A DNA stretch of 64,000 bases from an uncultured Bilophila sp. (GTDB taxonomy: Bacteria > Desulfobacterota > Desulfovibrionia > Desulfovibrionales > Desulfovibrionaceae). The position numbers and the translations under genes are program-made. The notes under the pieces were generated by a model that was given only the letters and a program-made list of their open reading frames with translations, had not been told where the DNA came from and searched no databases. Positions 49,180 through 57,766 of this stretch are shown here, one piece after another. The stretch spans positions 62,001-126,000 of the forward strand of contig CAJUHZ010000003.1 in assembly GCA_910585945.1 (NCBI GenBank), in the 5' to 3' direction. Within the stretch, counting starts at the first letter, position 1. Every line of letters begins with the position of its first letter.

Positions 49180-50508
49180 ATGAGACACGCGATGGATATT
49201 TGGGCGATGATTCTTGCCGCCGGGCAGGGATTGCGGCTGTGCGAAGCCACGGGCGGGGTTGCAAAGCAGTTTCTGGAATGGCGCGGCGCTCCGCTGTACT
49301 GGGCGTCCGCCAGACTGTTCGCGCGGTGCGCGCGTGTGCGCGGGCTGGTTTTTGTTTTTCCGGCGGAACGGCTCGCGGCCGAACAGGAGCGACTGCTCGC
49401 GCTTGGCGTGGCGGATCTCGGGCTTCCCTGGCTGGCGACAGCGGGCGGGCCGGAGCGGCGCGATTCCGTGCGGCTCGGCCTCGAGACCCTGCTGGAGGCT
49501 CGGCGTCGCCATGATCCCGTGACTGCGTGCGATGCGGTGCTGGTGCACGATGCGGCCCGCCCCTTTGCCACGCCCGCGCTGGTCAACCGCGTCATGGACG
49601 CTCTTGGAAGCCATGCCGGCGTTGTGCCTGGCGTTTGCGTGACCGACACCATCAAGGAGACGGGTTTGCCGGAGGACGGGACGGACGTGCGGCCTGTCCT
49701 CCGCACGCCGGCGCGCGATTGCCTCAGGGCGGCGCAGACGCCTCAGGGCTTTCATCTTGACGCCCTGGTCGCCGCGCACGCCCTGGCCCGGCGCGAGAAC
49801 TGGATCGTGACGGACGACGCCAGCCTCCTGGAGCGTTGCGGGCACAGGGTGGGCGTGGTGGAGGGCGAGCCGGCGAACCGTAAAATCACCTCCGCGGAGG
49901 ATCTGACCATGCTGAACGAGCGGACGCGGTCCGCGCTCTTGCCCCGGACCGGCTGGGGGTACGACGTGCACAGGTTTGCAAGCCCGGAGGATGAGAGCGG
50001 CCTTGCGGGATCGCGCGGGCGGCAGCCGGCCCGTCCCTTGCGGCTCGGCGGGGTGGATATTCCGGGCGCGCCCGAGGTGCTGGCGCACTCCGACGGCGAC
50101 GTGCTGCTGCACGCCCTGACGGACGCCGTGCTTGGTTGCGCCGGCGGGGGGGATATCGGCCAGCGTTTTCCCGATTCGGATCCCGCGCTTTCCGGGTGCG
50201 ACTCGGCGGTGTTTGCGGATGCGGCGCTGACTCTGGCGCGCGACGCCGGGGTGCGCATTGTGTGGGCGGATCTGACCATCATTGCGCAAATTCCCAAAAT
50301 CGCTCCGCACCGCGAGGCGATCCGACGGAATGTGGCCCGCCTGCTCGGCCTTGATCCGGGTGCGGTCAACCTCAAGGCCACCACAGAGGAGGGACTCGGC
50401 TTCACCGGAGAGAAACGCGGGATCAAGGCTGTGGCCGTGGTCAGCGCCGTCATTGAATCCGGAGAGGATGGGCCGTCCGGCGCGGGAGACCTGACATGCG
50501 GCTGCTGA
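49180..50508 (+). CDS. ispDF: Bifunctional IspD/IspF (MEP isoprenoid pathway)
   Basis: A 442-residue fusion. The N-terminal IspD half (1-245) makes CDP-methylerythritol: AMILAAGQGLRL at the start, GGVAKQFLEWRGAPLYW, VLVHDAARPF and TDDASLLERCGHRVGVVEGEPANRKITS. The C-terminal IspF half (from about 258) cyclises CDP-ME2P: GWGYDVHRF with the zinc ligands, AHSDGDVLLHALTDAVLGC and TTEEGLGFTG. The fused arrangement is known from several Proteobacteria. Start may be ATG 49180 or 49192 (MDIWAM); neither has a strong ribosome site. dtd overlaps its end by 13 bases. Confidence 0.94.
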   Translation: MRHAMDIWAMILAAGQGLRLCEATGGVAKQFLEWRGAPLYWASARLFARCARVRGLVFVFPAERLAAEQERLLALGVADLGLPWLATAGGPERRDSVRLGLETLLEARRRHDPVTACDAVLVHDAARPFATPALVNRVMDALGSHAGVVPGVCVTDTIKETGLPEDGTDVRPVLRTPARDCLRAAQTPQGFHLDALVAAHALARRENWIVTDDASLLERCGHRVGVVEGEPANRKITSAEDLTMLNERTRSALLPRTGWGYDVHRFASPEDESGLAGSRGRQPARPLRLGGVDIPGAPEVLAHSDGDVLLHALTDAVLGCAGGGDIGQRFPDSDPALSGCDSAVFADAALTLARDAGVRIVWADLTIIAQIPKIAPHREAIRRNVARLLGLDPGAVNLKATTEEGLGFTGEKRGIKAVAVVSAVIESGEDGPSGAGDLTCGC

Positions 50509-50969
50509 TTCAGCGCGTTCGTGAGGCGCGTGTGACTGTGGATGGACGCGTTGTGGGCGAGATTGGCCCGGGGTTGGCTGTTCTGGCCGGTTTCGGCGGC
50601 GCTGACGCGTCGGAGCTGCCGCGGGGGCGTCTGTGGTCCGCACTTGTGGAAAAGATGCTGCTGCTCCGTGTGTTCCCCGACGCGTCAGGCAAGATGAACC
50701 TGGGGCTTGCGGACTTCGGCGGAGAGATCCTGCTGGTTTCGCAATTCACCCTGTATGCGGACACGCGCAAGGGCCGCCGGCCTTCCTTCCACCTTGCCGC
50801 GCCGCCGGAGGTGGCCGAACCGCTGTTCCACACCCTTGTTCGGGATGTGGAAGCCCGCCTGCCCGGCCGCGTGCAGTGCGGCGTCTTTGCTGCTGACATG
50901 GACGTGAGCCTGGTCAACTGGGGACCGGTGACGGTACTCCTGGATTCTGCCGATATGGGGGGCTCCTGA
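50496..50969 (+). CDS. dtd: D-aminoacyl-tRNA deacylase
   Basis: Dtd removes D-amino acids (and glycine from tRNA-Ala) mischarged on tRNA. The 157-residue protein starts MRLLIQRVREARVTVDG and carries the two family motifs SQFTLYADTRKGRRPSF and the Gly-cisPro loop NWGPVTV. In most bacterial copies the residue before GP is small or polar; here it is Trp. Its start lies 13 bases inside ispDF (GGGAGAC upstream), so translation is coupled. Confidence 0.94.
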   Translation: MRLLIQRVREARVTVDGRVVGEIGPGLAVLAGFGGADASELPRGRLWSALVEKMLLLRVFPDASGKMNLGLADFGGEILLVSQFTLYADTRKGRRPSFHLAAPPEVAEPLFHTLVRDVEARLPGRVQCGVFAADMDVSLVNWGPVTVLLDSADMGGS

Positions 50970-51006
50970 TGCCCGTTAGGGCCTGGGGCATCATCTTGCA
51001 TACCTC

Positions 51007-51819
51007 CTACCGATAAATTGCAAGAAGTTCCGGAACTGTCGCTCTATTGTCCCCATTGCAGCTTATAAAACGCTGTACATTGAATGATTTTATCTCGGCA
51101 TCCGCATAGAGCTTGCGCGTGATATGTGTATCATGGTTGCTGAGAATAACCGGTATACCCTTATCATGTGCTGCTTTTGAGAGCATTGCAAGATCTTGTT
51201 GATCTCTTATATCAAACTCATTTCCGGCATACGTTGTGAAGCTTGCAGTCTCAGAAAGAGGCACATAGGGAGGATCGCAGTAAACGATATCTCCTTTCTT
51301 CAGTTCATCAAAAGCAGTACGAAAATCACAACATACAAAATGAGTTTCAACTTCCTGTGTTTTTGTATAAAAGTCAGTTAATTCTTTTAACGGGAAATAC
51401 GGTGTCTTGTATTTTCCAAAAGGAACATTAAATTCACCCCTGGAATTATATCTAACCAAACCATTAAATGAATGACGATTCAGATAGAGTAAAAGCGATC
51501 CTCTCTTTCGTGTATCTTTACATGTGTTAAATTCATTACGAATTTCAATATATCGTTCTTTGGTATTGTTTTCAGGGATAAAAAGGCTTTGACAATACAT
51601 GATAAAGTCTGTGCCTTCACGCTGGATGTGCTGGTATAAACAAACAAGATCTGCATTTACATCACATATCAATGCAGTTTCGACTTTCACATTCAGATAC
51701 ACAGCACAAGATCCGGCGAAAGGCTCCACAAAACGGGATCCCGCAGGCAACTCTCTTAAAATTGTATCAAGAATGCGGTATTTGCCACCCGCCCATTTTA
51801 AAAAGGGTTTTCGTTGCAT
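51007..51819 (-). CDS. DNA adenine methyltransferase, Dam/DpnIIA-type, solitary
   Basis: A 270-residue N6-adenine methylase of the D12 class. N-terminal FLKWAGGKYR and VEPFAGSCAVYLN form the SAM site, and the catalytic DPPY lies at about residue 183 (YCDPPYVPL). The D12 group usually methylates GATC, but target specificity is not proven here. The gene is far richer in A and T than its neighbours (many AAA, ATT and TTT codons), which suggests recent transfer. No endonuclease or mutH-like gene is adjacent. The ATG at 51819 begins the fold; 26 upstream codons are poor. It lies 79 bases after the Na/Pi gene on the same strand. Confidence 0.88.
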   Translation of the reverse strand: MQRKPFLKWAGGKYRILDTILRELPAGSRFVEPFAGSCAVYLNVKVETALICDVNADLVCLYQHIQREGTDFIMYCQSLFIPENNTKERYIEIRNEFNTCKDTRKRGSLLLYLNRHSFNGLVRYNSRGEFNVPFGKYKTPYFPLKELTDFYTKTQEVETHFVCCDFRTAFDELKKGDIVYCDPPYVPLSETASFTTYAGNEFDIRDQQDLAMLSKAAHDKGIPVILSNHDTHITRKLYADAEIKSFNVQRFISCNGDNRATVPELLAIYR

Positions 51820-51897
51820 GGAGTCTCCACTTGGTATTCGTACCTGAAATTTGAAAGAAGCTTTCAAATTTTGGCTAATCCGCAAGCTATGACTCAC

Positions 51898-53634
51898 CTA
51901 TTGGACATTTTTGAGCCTGTCCCGGGACACGTTGCGGGCCGCGTCGTCGGCTTCGGCCGGCGCCGGGCATACCGGGGCGCTCCGTCCGGCGAGGCCGGCG
52001 CTTTGGGCCGTGCGCGCGATCTTGCGGGCGCGGTAGGCCATGTGTTCCATGGCCGAAAGCAGGTCGATGAACAGCATTTCACGATCCGCCTTGCAGGTTC
52101 CGCGGGCGAGCCTGTCGATGTGCCGCATCCGCAAGTCCGCTTCCATTTCCCGTACACGGGCGGCACGGGCTTCCGCCTGGACGAGGGTTTCGCCGTCGTT
52201 GTTCACGAGACCCTGTACGGCCTGACGCACGGTTTCGCGCGCTTCCACATACATGACGGAGAGTTCCTGCATGGCTTCGGCCGAAAAGCGGCTGTTGCCG
52301 GCGCAATACTGATCATGGAGGCGGAGGATCTGTCTGTTCGCGTCCCCGATGCGTTCGAGGTCGCCGCAGCAGGCCACGCACACGCGCAGGAGTTGGGCTG
52401 CATCGTCCGCGATGCCCGCTCTGAGGATATCGTCCCCATAGCCGCGGATAGCCCTGTGCAGCGCGTCAAGCTGTTCTTCCAGCGCAAGGACGTTTTTTCT
52501 CGCTGGCGCGCTCTCCCTGTCCCCTTCCTGTCCGTTCGCTTCATGAGGCTCCCGGTCACTGAAGAGAAGCTGTTCGAGGGCGGTGGTCATGTCCAGAGCC
52601 AGGCTCCCCATATGCCCGCATTCGTTCTTTACGGCATCCACCGCCATGACAGGCGTGACGTTGACAAGCCTGGAGTCAAGGTAGCGTGTTTCGCGCGGGG
52701 GTTGGCTTTTCGCCCCATCGGGGATGATTTTTTGAATCAGCCGCGCGAACGCATCTACAAAGGGGAGGAAAAGAAGAGTGTTGCACACGTTGAACAGGGT
52801 GTGCGCGTTGGCGATCTGGTGCCCTATGCTGGACGATGTGGCCTGAACAAGGCCGATATAGAGCGGCATGAGCGGCAGAAACACGCACACCCCGATCACG
52901 TTGAACAGCACATGGGCGGCGCAGGCCCGGCGGGCCGCACGGTTGGTCCCTATGGCGGCAAGGGCGGCGGTGACCGTGGTGCCGATATTGTCTCCCAGGA
53001 TGATGGGAATGGCGGCGTGCAGCGGAAGCAGCCCCTGCATCCCGAGCGCGATGGTCAGCCCTACGGTGGCCGCGCTTGACTGCACGAAAAAGGTCAGCAG
53101 GGTTCCCGCCAGCAGGCCGAGCAGGGGGTTGCCGCTCAGGAGGATGAAAAGCTCCCGCTGATCCCGCAGAAAGCTCATGGCGTTTTCCATGGTCTGCATG
53201 CCGATGAAAAGCAGGCCGAAGCCGAGCAGACCGTTGCCCATGTACTGAAAGCGCTTGGCCGAGCAGAAGAAGGAGAGCGGCACGCCCGCGATGATGAAGA
53301 GATAGGCGAGGTTTTTTACCTTGAAGGCGAGGATCTGGCCTGTGACCGTCGTGCCTATGTTCGCGCCCATGATGACGCCGATAGCCTGTTTGAGCGTCAT
53401 CAGGCCGGCGTCCACAAAGCTGACGGTCATGACCGTCACCGCGCTGCTGCTCTGCACCAGGACGGTGACGCCTGTTCCCACCAGCACCCCGAGCAGCGGC
53501 GTGCGGGTAAGGACGCCCACGAGCTTGCGCAGGCGATCTCCGGCCAGAAGCTGGAGCGAGTCGCTGAGAAGCTTGATCGCGAAGAGAAAAATCCCGATGC
53601 CGCCGAAGAGCTGGATAGCGCTCTGAATGGTCAT
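51898..53634 (-). CDS. Na/Pi cotransporter-family protein with PhoU-like domain
   Basis: A 578-residue protein. Residues 1 to about 310 hold the two inverted Na/Pi-cotransporter repeats, each with a QSSSA-type motif (VLVQSSSAVTVMTV, TFFVQSSAATVGLT) and the GANIGTTVT / GDNIGTTVT pairs. The last 220 residues are helical and PhoU-like (DLERIGDANRQILRLHDQY and AMEHMAYRARKIART), likely a cytoplasmic regulatory part. It probably takes up phosphate with sodium or controls intracellular phosphate. GTGAAAAGGC precedes the ATG. Confidence 0.9.
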   Translation of the reverse strand: MTIQSAIQLFGGIGIFLFAIKLLSDSLQLLAGDRLRKLVGVLTRTPLLGVLVGTGVTVLVQSSSAVTVMTVSFVDAGLMTLKQAIGVIMGANIGTTVTGQILAFKVKNLAYLFIIAGVPLSFFCSAKRFQYMGNGLLGFGLLFIGMQTMENAMSFLRDQRELFILLSGNPLLGLLAGTLLTFFVQSSAATVGLTIALGMQGLLPLHAAIPIILGDNIGTTVTAALAAIGTNRAARRACAAHVLFNVIGVCVFLPLMPLYIGLVQATSSSIGHQIANAHTLFNVCNTLLFLPFVDAFARLIQKIIPDGAKSQPPRETRYLDSRLVNVTPVMAVDAVKNECGHMGSLALDMTTALEQLLFSDREPHEANGQEGDRESAPARKNVLALEEQLDALHRAIRGYGDDILRAGIADDAAQLLRVCVACCGDLERIGDANRQILRLHDQYCAGNSRFSAEAMQELSVMYVEARETVRQAVQGLVNNDGETLVQAEARAARVREMEADLRMRHIDRLARGTCKADREMLFIDLLSAMEHMAYRARKIARTAQSAGLAGRSAPVCPAPAEADDAARNVSRDRLKNVQ

Positions 53635-53779
53635 GCCTTTTCACCTTGTGCCCGGCGTACCCCTGTAATCCCGCCCGGCAGATGCGGGGACTGGCCCTGA
53701 TCGAAAGAGAACCGACGTTGATCGGCGTCGTCCGGGGTGGTCCAGGCCCGGTCACGTCCGGTCATGTTCAACCGTCGGC

Positions 53780-53822
53780 CTGCTTCGGTTCCGCTCGCGT
53801 CGGTTCCGCTCGCTTCGGTTCA
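53780..53822. repeat. Short tandem repeat, period about 15
   Basis: Three units of the form (T/G)TCGGTTCCGCTCGC follow each other, the last ending in TTCGGTTCAGCGC at the stop of the small lipoprotein gene. Slippage here could change the C terminus of that protein. Confidence 0.5.
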
Positions 53823-54011
53823 GCGCGATCGCGTCATGCCTGTCCCCATATCCCACTGTCCCTTGACCCTGGCGCGCGCGTCCCCTGCTGAGCCGCCGCA
53901 CCCGGCCAGGAGCAGCGCGGCCGCAATCCCGGCCAGAAAGACGGGCAGGATGGAGCGATTCCGCGTGGACGCCGTCTTTCCCCGCGCGTTCGCTGGGTGC
54001 AGCGCGATCAT
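53820..54011 (-). CDS. Small lipoprotein coupled to cysE
   Basis: A 63-residue protein whose ATG overlaps the cysE stop (ATGA). Residues 21-39 form a hydrophobic signal (LPVFLAGIAAALLLAGC) with a textbook lipobox LAGC, so it would be attached to the inner or outer membrane. The mature peptide is only about 25 residues (GGSAGDARARVKGQWDMGTG). No known family was recognised. The frame reaches 29 codons further upstream inside cysE, but the overlap start and the lipobox position decide for 54011. The C-terminal codons run into a 15-bp tandem repeat. Confidence 0.65.
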   Translation of the reverse strand: MIALHPANARGKTASTRNRSILPVFLAGIAAALLLAGCGGSAGDARARVKGQWDMGTGMTRSR

Positions 54012-54967
54012 CTGCGCCCTGTCAGCGTATCGCTGGTGGAGCGGTACGCGTCGGACTGAATGCGCCGCTCGCCCGGCGGAACGTCGTGATTGACCCACAC
54101 GTTGCCGCCGATGATCGCCCCCTTGCCGATGGTGACCCGGCCGAGGATGGTCGCTCCGGCATAGACGGTGACATTGTCTTCCAGAATGGGATGCCGAGGA
54201 ATGCCCTTGACCAGCAGGCCGTTTTCGTCCTTGGGGAAGGAAAGCGCGCCGAGCGTGACGCCCTGGTACAGGCGGCAGCCCTTGCCGATGACGCAGGTCT
54301 CTCCGATGACCACGCCGGTGCCGTGGTCGATGAAGAATTCCTCCCCGATTTCCGCGCCGGGGTGAATGTCGATGCCGGTGCGGGAGTGCGCCATTTCCGT
54401 AATGATCCTGGGAATGACGGGAACCTGAAGGCGGTACAGCTCGTGCGCGATGCGCTGGTGCGTCATGGCCAGCATGGAAGGGTAGCAGAAAATGGCTTCG
54501 CCGGGGCTTGTCGCGGCCGGGTCGCCCTCATAGGCGGCCTTGGCGTCGGAGGCCAGCAGGCGGCGGATATGCGGCAGGCGACGCATGAAGCGCATGGCCT
54601 TGTCGCGCGAAATGGCCTCCCGATCCGTGCATTCGGCAGAGGAGGCCGCGCAGGCGAAACAGCCTCCACGCCGGATCTGTTCCGCAAGGATGCGGCATAT
54701 GGAATCCAGATTGGCCGAAAGATGGTAGCGGAGGGATTCCATATGCGCGCCCGACATGCCGAAATAGCCCGGAAAGAGCGCGGCCTGAAGCCGCGACATC
54801 AATTCTTCCAGTCTGTCCAGCGAGGGCATGGGCGTGTTGTGCAGGGATCGGTGCAGGACGGTTTCCAGCGATTCCGGCGCGCACAAGTCTTCTACGACAG
54901 CATCAAGATCGGGCAGGGAAGTGGGAGAAAGCGGCGCGAACGCCCTGGAAGCCGAGCCGGAACACAT
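54008..54967 (-). CDS. cysE: Serine O-acetyltransferase
   Basis: CysE acetylates serine for cysteine synthesis. The 319-residue protein has the left-handed hexapeptide-repeat domain from about residue 195 (GIDIHPGAEIGEEFFIDHGT, GVVIGETCVIGKGCRLYQG, ATILGRVTIGKGAIIGGNVW) with the catalytic His-Asp pair near IDHGTG. The N-terminal helical part is longer than in E. coli CysE (273) and resembles the EpsC-like group. The C-terminal tail is short and arginine-rich, not the usual Ile end that binds cysteine synthase. CCAGGAGA precedes the start. It follows dnaB by 18 bases. Confidence 0.92.
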   Translation of the reverse strand: MCSGSASRAFAPLSPTSLPDLDAVVEDLCAPESLETVLHRSLHNTPMPSLDRLEELMSRLQAALFPGYFGMSGAHMESLRYHLSANLDSICRILAEQIRRGGCFACAASSAECTDREAISRDKAMRFMRRLPHIRRLLASDAKAAYEGDPAATSPGEAIFCYPSMLAMTHQRIAHELYRLQVPVIPRIITEMAHSRTGIDIHPGAEIGEEFFIDHGTGVVIGETCVIGKGCRLYQGVTLGALSFPKDENGLLVKGIPRHPILEDNVTVYAGATILGRVTIGKGAIIGGNVWVNHDVPPGERRIQSDAYRSTSDTLTGRR

Positions 54968-54985
54968 GAAAAATCTCCTGGAGTC

Positions 54986-56440
54986 TTATGCCCCTTCGCC
55001 CCCCGCCTCGGAAGGCCGGGGGGAAAGACCGGGTTCCAAATCCTCAAAAGCCGTGTACGCGCCGAGAAAGGCCAGCAGGGCCGTGCCGATGGGGCCGTTG
55101 CGCTGCTTGCCGATGATGATTTCCGCCGTGCCCTTGTGCGGGTTGTCGGGCTGCTTGTGGTAGACCTCGTCGCGGTAGATGAACATGATCACGTCCGCGT
55201 CCTGTTCAATGGCGCCCGACTCGCGAAGGTCGGAGAGCAGGGGGCGCTTGTCCGTCCGCTCTTCCAGCTTGCGGTTGAGCTGGGAAAGAGCGATGACCGG
55301 AATGTCCAGTTCCTTGGCGAGCGACTTGAGCGAACGGGAAATTTCCGAAATTTCCTGCTCGCGCGAGTCGGTACGGCGCGAGCCGCGCATGAGCTGGAGG
55401 TAGTCCACCATCACCAGTCCGACCCCGGATTCCGCCTTGAGCCGGCGGGTGCGCGCCCGCAATTCCAGAGGGGAAAGCGCCGGGGTGTCGTCGATATAGA
55501 TGGGGGCCTGTCCCAGCACGTCGGCCGCGTTGTACAGCCGGTACCATTCTTCCGAATCAAGATAGCCGCGCCGCAAATGCCCGAGATCCACCTTGCCCCA
55601 GGCGCACAGCATGCGCATCATCAATTGATCCATGGACATTTCCAGGGAAAAGATCGCAACAGGCACGTTGTCCTGCACGGCCGCGCGCATGGCCATGTTC
55701 AGGGCGAAGGCCGTCTTGCCCATGGAGGGGCGGGCCGCCAGCACAATGAGATCCGAAGGCTGAAGGCCGGCCGTCATCTGATCCAGGCGATTGTACCCGG
55801 TGGTTACGCCTGTAACCTGTTCCTTGCGCTCCATGCGCCGGGTCAGATCTTCAAAAACGCGATTGATGAGTTCCTTGGAACTCTTGAACGCCTTGCCGGA
55901 CGTCCGTTCGGAAATGGAAAAGACGATTTGTTCGGATTCGTCCAGCAGGGTTTCAATGGGGCGCGAGGCGTCGAAGCAGTTTCCGATAATGTCCGAGCAG
56001 GCGTCGATGAGCGAGCGTTGCAGAGCCTTGTCGCGCACGATGGTGGCATAGTACTCGGCGTTCGCGCCGCTGACCACCGTTTGCGCGAGTTCCGCAAGGT
56101 AGGCGGCGCCGCCCACATTTTCCAGTTCGCCGCGGTCTTTCAGGTATGCGGCCGTGGCTACAAGATCGATGGGGGCGTTTTTTCGGTAAAGTTCCAGAAA
56201 GGCCGTAAACAGGGTGCGGTGGGCGGGGAGGTAGAAGTCGTCGGCGGAAAGCGTGTCCGCCAGCGTGTGGAACACGTTGTTGCGGAAGAAGATGCCGCCG
56301 AGCACAGCCTGTTCGGCCTCCACATTGTGGGGCGGAACACGGCGGAGCAGTTCGGTCGACGTGCGGGCGACCGCATCGTCGCCCGCGCTTCCGCGTGGGC
56401 CGGAAGCGCGGGCGGGGAGAGATTTATTCGGCGTCGCCAT
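54986..56440 (-). CDS. dnaB: Replicative DNA helicase
   Basis: DnaB is the hexameric 5'-3' helicase of the replication fork. The 484-residue protein has the N-terminal domain (PPHNVEAEQAVLGGIFF) and the RecA-like domain with Walker A RPSMGKTAFALNMA, Walker B in VGLVMVDYLQLMRG, and the arginine-finger/H4 area KRPLLSDLRESGAIEQDADV. ATG 56440 starts the family part, and the gene overlaps the rplI stop by 17 bases, an arrangement common in bacteria (rpsF-rpsR-rplI-dnaB). Confidence 0.95.
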   Translation of the reverse strand: MATPNKSLPARASGPRGSAGDDAVARTSTELLRRVPPHNVEAEQAVLGGIFFRNNVFHTLADTLSADDFYLPAHRTLFTAFLELYRKNAPIDLVATAAYLKDRGELENVGGAAYLAELAQTVVSGANAEYYATIVRDKALQRSLIDACSDIIGNCFDASRPIETLLDESEQIVFSISERTSGKAFKSSKELINRVFEDLTRRMERKEQVTGVTTGYNRLDQMTAGLQPSDLIVLAARPSMGKTAFALNMAMRAAVQDNVPVAIFSLEMSMDQLMMRMLCAWGKVDLGHLRRGYLDSEEWYRLYNAADVLGQAPIYIDDTPALSPLELRARTRRLKAESGVGLVMVDYLQLMRGSRRTDSREQEISEISRSLKSLAKELDIPVIALSQLNRKLEERTDKRPLLSDLRESGAIEQDADVIMFIYRDEVYHKQPDNPHKGTAEIIIGKQRNGPIGTALLAFLGAYTAFEDLEPGLSPRPSEAGGEGA

Positions 56441-56960
56441 CCGTCGCGGCATCCGCAGGAGCGTCGCCCGCGTCCTGATCCGTTTGAGGGGCCGCTTCTT
56501 CCACCACTTCGCCGTGGTGTTCGGAAACAACCTTGACGGTCATGTTGGCGATGACGTCGGCGTGCAGACGCACGCGCACGGGGTGTTCGCCAAGCGTCCG
56601 AATGGCGTGTTCCAGAAGAACGCGACGGCGATCGACTTCGATGCCCTGTTCAGCGAGGGCGTCCCCGATGATGCCGGTGGTGACGGAGCCGTACAGCTTG
56701 TCATTGTCACCGACGCGCATGGGGATGGTGAGGACAAGCCCCTCGATTTTACCGGCAAGTTCGTCGGCGGCGGAGCGCAGAGCGTCCATGCGGGCCTGGA
56801 GCTTCTTGCGTTCCAGTTCAAAAGCCTTCAGGTTGCCCGGCGTGACCAGCATGGCCAGCCCCTGGGGCAGGAGGTAGTTGCGTCCGTAACCGGCCTTTAC
56901 CGTCACGACGTCGCCAAGGCGGCCGAGGTTCTCCACGTCGGCACGAAGAATGATTTTCAT
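56424..56960 (-). CDS. rplI: Ribosomal protein bL9 with acidic C-terminal tail
   Basis: bL9 binds 23S rRNA and extends from the ribosome surface. The N-terminal domain MKIILRADVENLGRLGDVVTVKAGYGRNYLLPQGLA carries the family signature; the helix (LKAFELERKKLQARM) and C-terminal domain follow. The protein is 178 residues, about 30 more than usual, because of an acidic tail rich in Asp and Ala (after EEAAPQTDQDAGDAP). AGGAGAG precedes the ATG. Confidence 0.95.
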   Translation of the reverse strand: MKIILRADVENLGRLGDVVTVKAGYGRNYLLPQGLAMLVTPGNLKAFELERKKLQARMDALRSAADELAGKIEGLVLTIPMRVGDNDKLYGSVTTGIIGDALAEQGIEVDRRRVLLEHAIRTLGEHPVRVRLHADVIANMTVKVVSEHHGEVVEEAAPQTDQDAGDAPADAATDGDAE

Positions 56961-56970
56961 ACCGGCTCTC

Positions 56971-57234
56971 CTAGATGTTGCTCTTCTTCTTCACTTCGGA
57001 AGAATGGCTGGACGTGTAGAACAGGAGGGCCATCTGCCGGGCGCGCTTGATTTCGGTGGAAAGCAGGCGCTGGTGTTTGGCGCAGGTGCCGGTGATGCGG
57101 CGCGCGATGATCTTGCCGCGCTCCGTGATATAGTCACGCAGAATGTCGGGCCGCTTGTAGTCAAGGGGCAGATCCTTGTCCGCGCAGAAGCGGCAGAACT
57201 TGCGCCGCGGGGCAAATTTTTTCTTGAAGGCCAT
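56971..57234 (-). CDS. rpsR: Ribosomal protein bS18
   Basis: An 87-residue small-subunit protein; the core FKKKFAPRRKFCRFCADKD and YITERGKIIARRITGTCAKHQR is typical. It carries a C-x2-C pair (FCRFCAD), the zinc-type form of bS18. It starts the base after the rpsF stop and is translated with S6, with which it pairs on the 30S platform. Confidence 0.96.
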   Translation of the reverse strand: MAFKKKFAPRRKFCRFCADKDLPLDYKRPDILRDYITERGKIIARRITGTCAKHQRLLSTEIKRARQMALLFYTSSHSSEVKKKSNI

Positions 57235-57540
57235 TTACGCAACCTCCCCGGCCGCATCGGCCAGCTTGACGGTGAGGAACTTGAACACGCCGTCGCTGAT
57301 GCGGATGTTGCGCTCCAGCTCGGCCACGGCGGCGGCCGGCGCGAGGTATTCCAGGCGCACATAGTACCCGCGCATCTGTTTGCGCACAGGGTAGGCAAGA
57401 TCGCGCATGCCCCAGTGATCGGCGGCGACGATGGATCCCTGTTCCCGTTCAATCACGCCGGTGAACACGCCCAGAAGCGCTTCGCGCGCGTCGGCCGCCA
57501 GCTCCGGAGAAAGGAGCAGCAGGGTTTCAAACTTTCTCAT
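57235..57540 (-). CDS. rpsF: Ribosomal protein bS6
   Basis: A 101-residue protein, MRKFETLLLLSPELAADARE, with the central GMRDLAYPVRKQMRGYYV and the C-terminal RNIRISDGVFKFLTVK. ACAAGGAGG lies five bases before the ATG at 57540; the upstream in-frame ATG at 57615 lacks one. It is the first gene of the rpsF-rpsR-rplI-dnaB-cysE-lipoprotein string. An S6:S18-binding leader structure was looked for and not recognised. Confidence 0.95.
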   Translation of the reverse strand: MRKFETLLLLSPELAADAREALLGVFTGVIEREQGSIVAADHWGMRDLAYPVRKQMRGYYVRLEYLAPAAAVAELERNIRISDGVFKFLTVKLADAAGEVA

Positions 57541-57671
57541 GAATCCTCCTTGTGGACTGCGGCCCGGCCGGATGTTTTTGGAATGCGCGAAGGCGCTTTT
57601 GGCGCGCCGGCACATCCGCCGAGCAAGGCTGAATGGGTAGCACTACCCGCTTGCACGCGGGGTGTCAAGCG

Positions 57672-57687
57672 CCTGTCTTCGGAGACA
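57672..57687. repeat. Short TCGG-loop hairpin upstream of rpsF
   Basis: CTGTCT-TCGG-AGACAG is a stable hairpin in the gap between rpsF and the nitroreductase gene. It may terminate transcription from the nitroreductase side, although there is no T-run. Confidence 0.3.
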
Positions 57688-57766
57688 GCGGCTCCGTTTG
57701 AACATGGCGGGCGCGCCGCGTGCGGCCCGGAATAAACCGAAGGCGTCCGCTGGAGACGCGCCGGTT

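Noticed and set aside
57541..57766. S6:S18-type ribosomal leader upstream of rpsF
   Set aside because: Hairpins exist, but the characteristic bulged motif could not be identified by eye.
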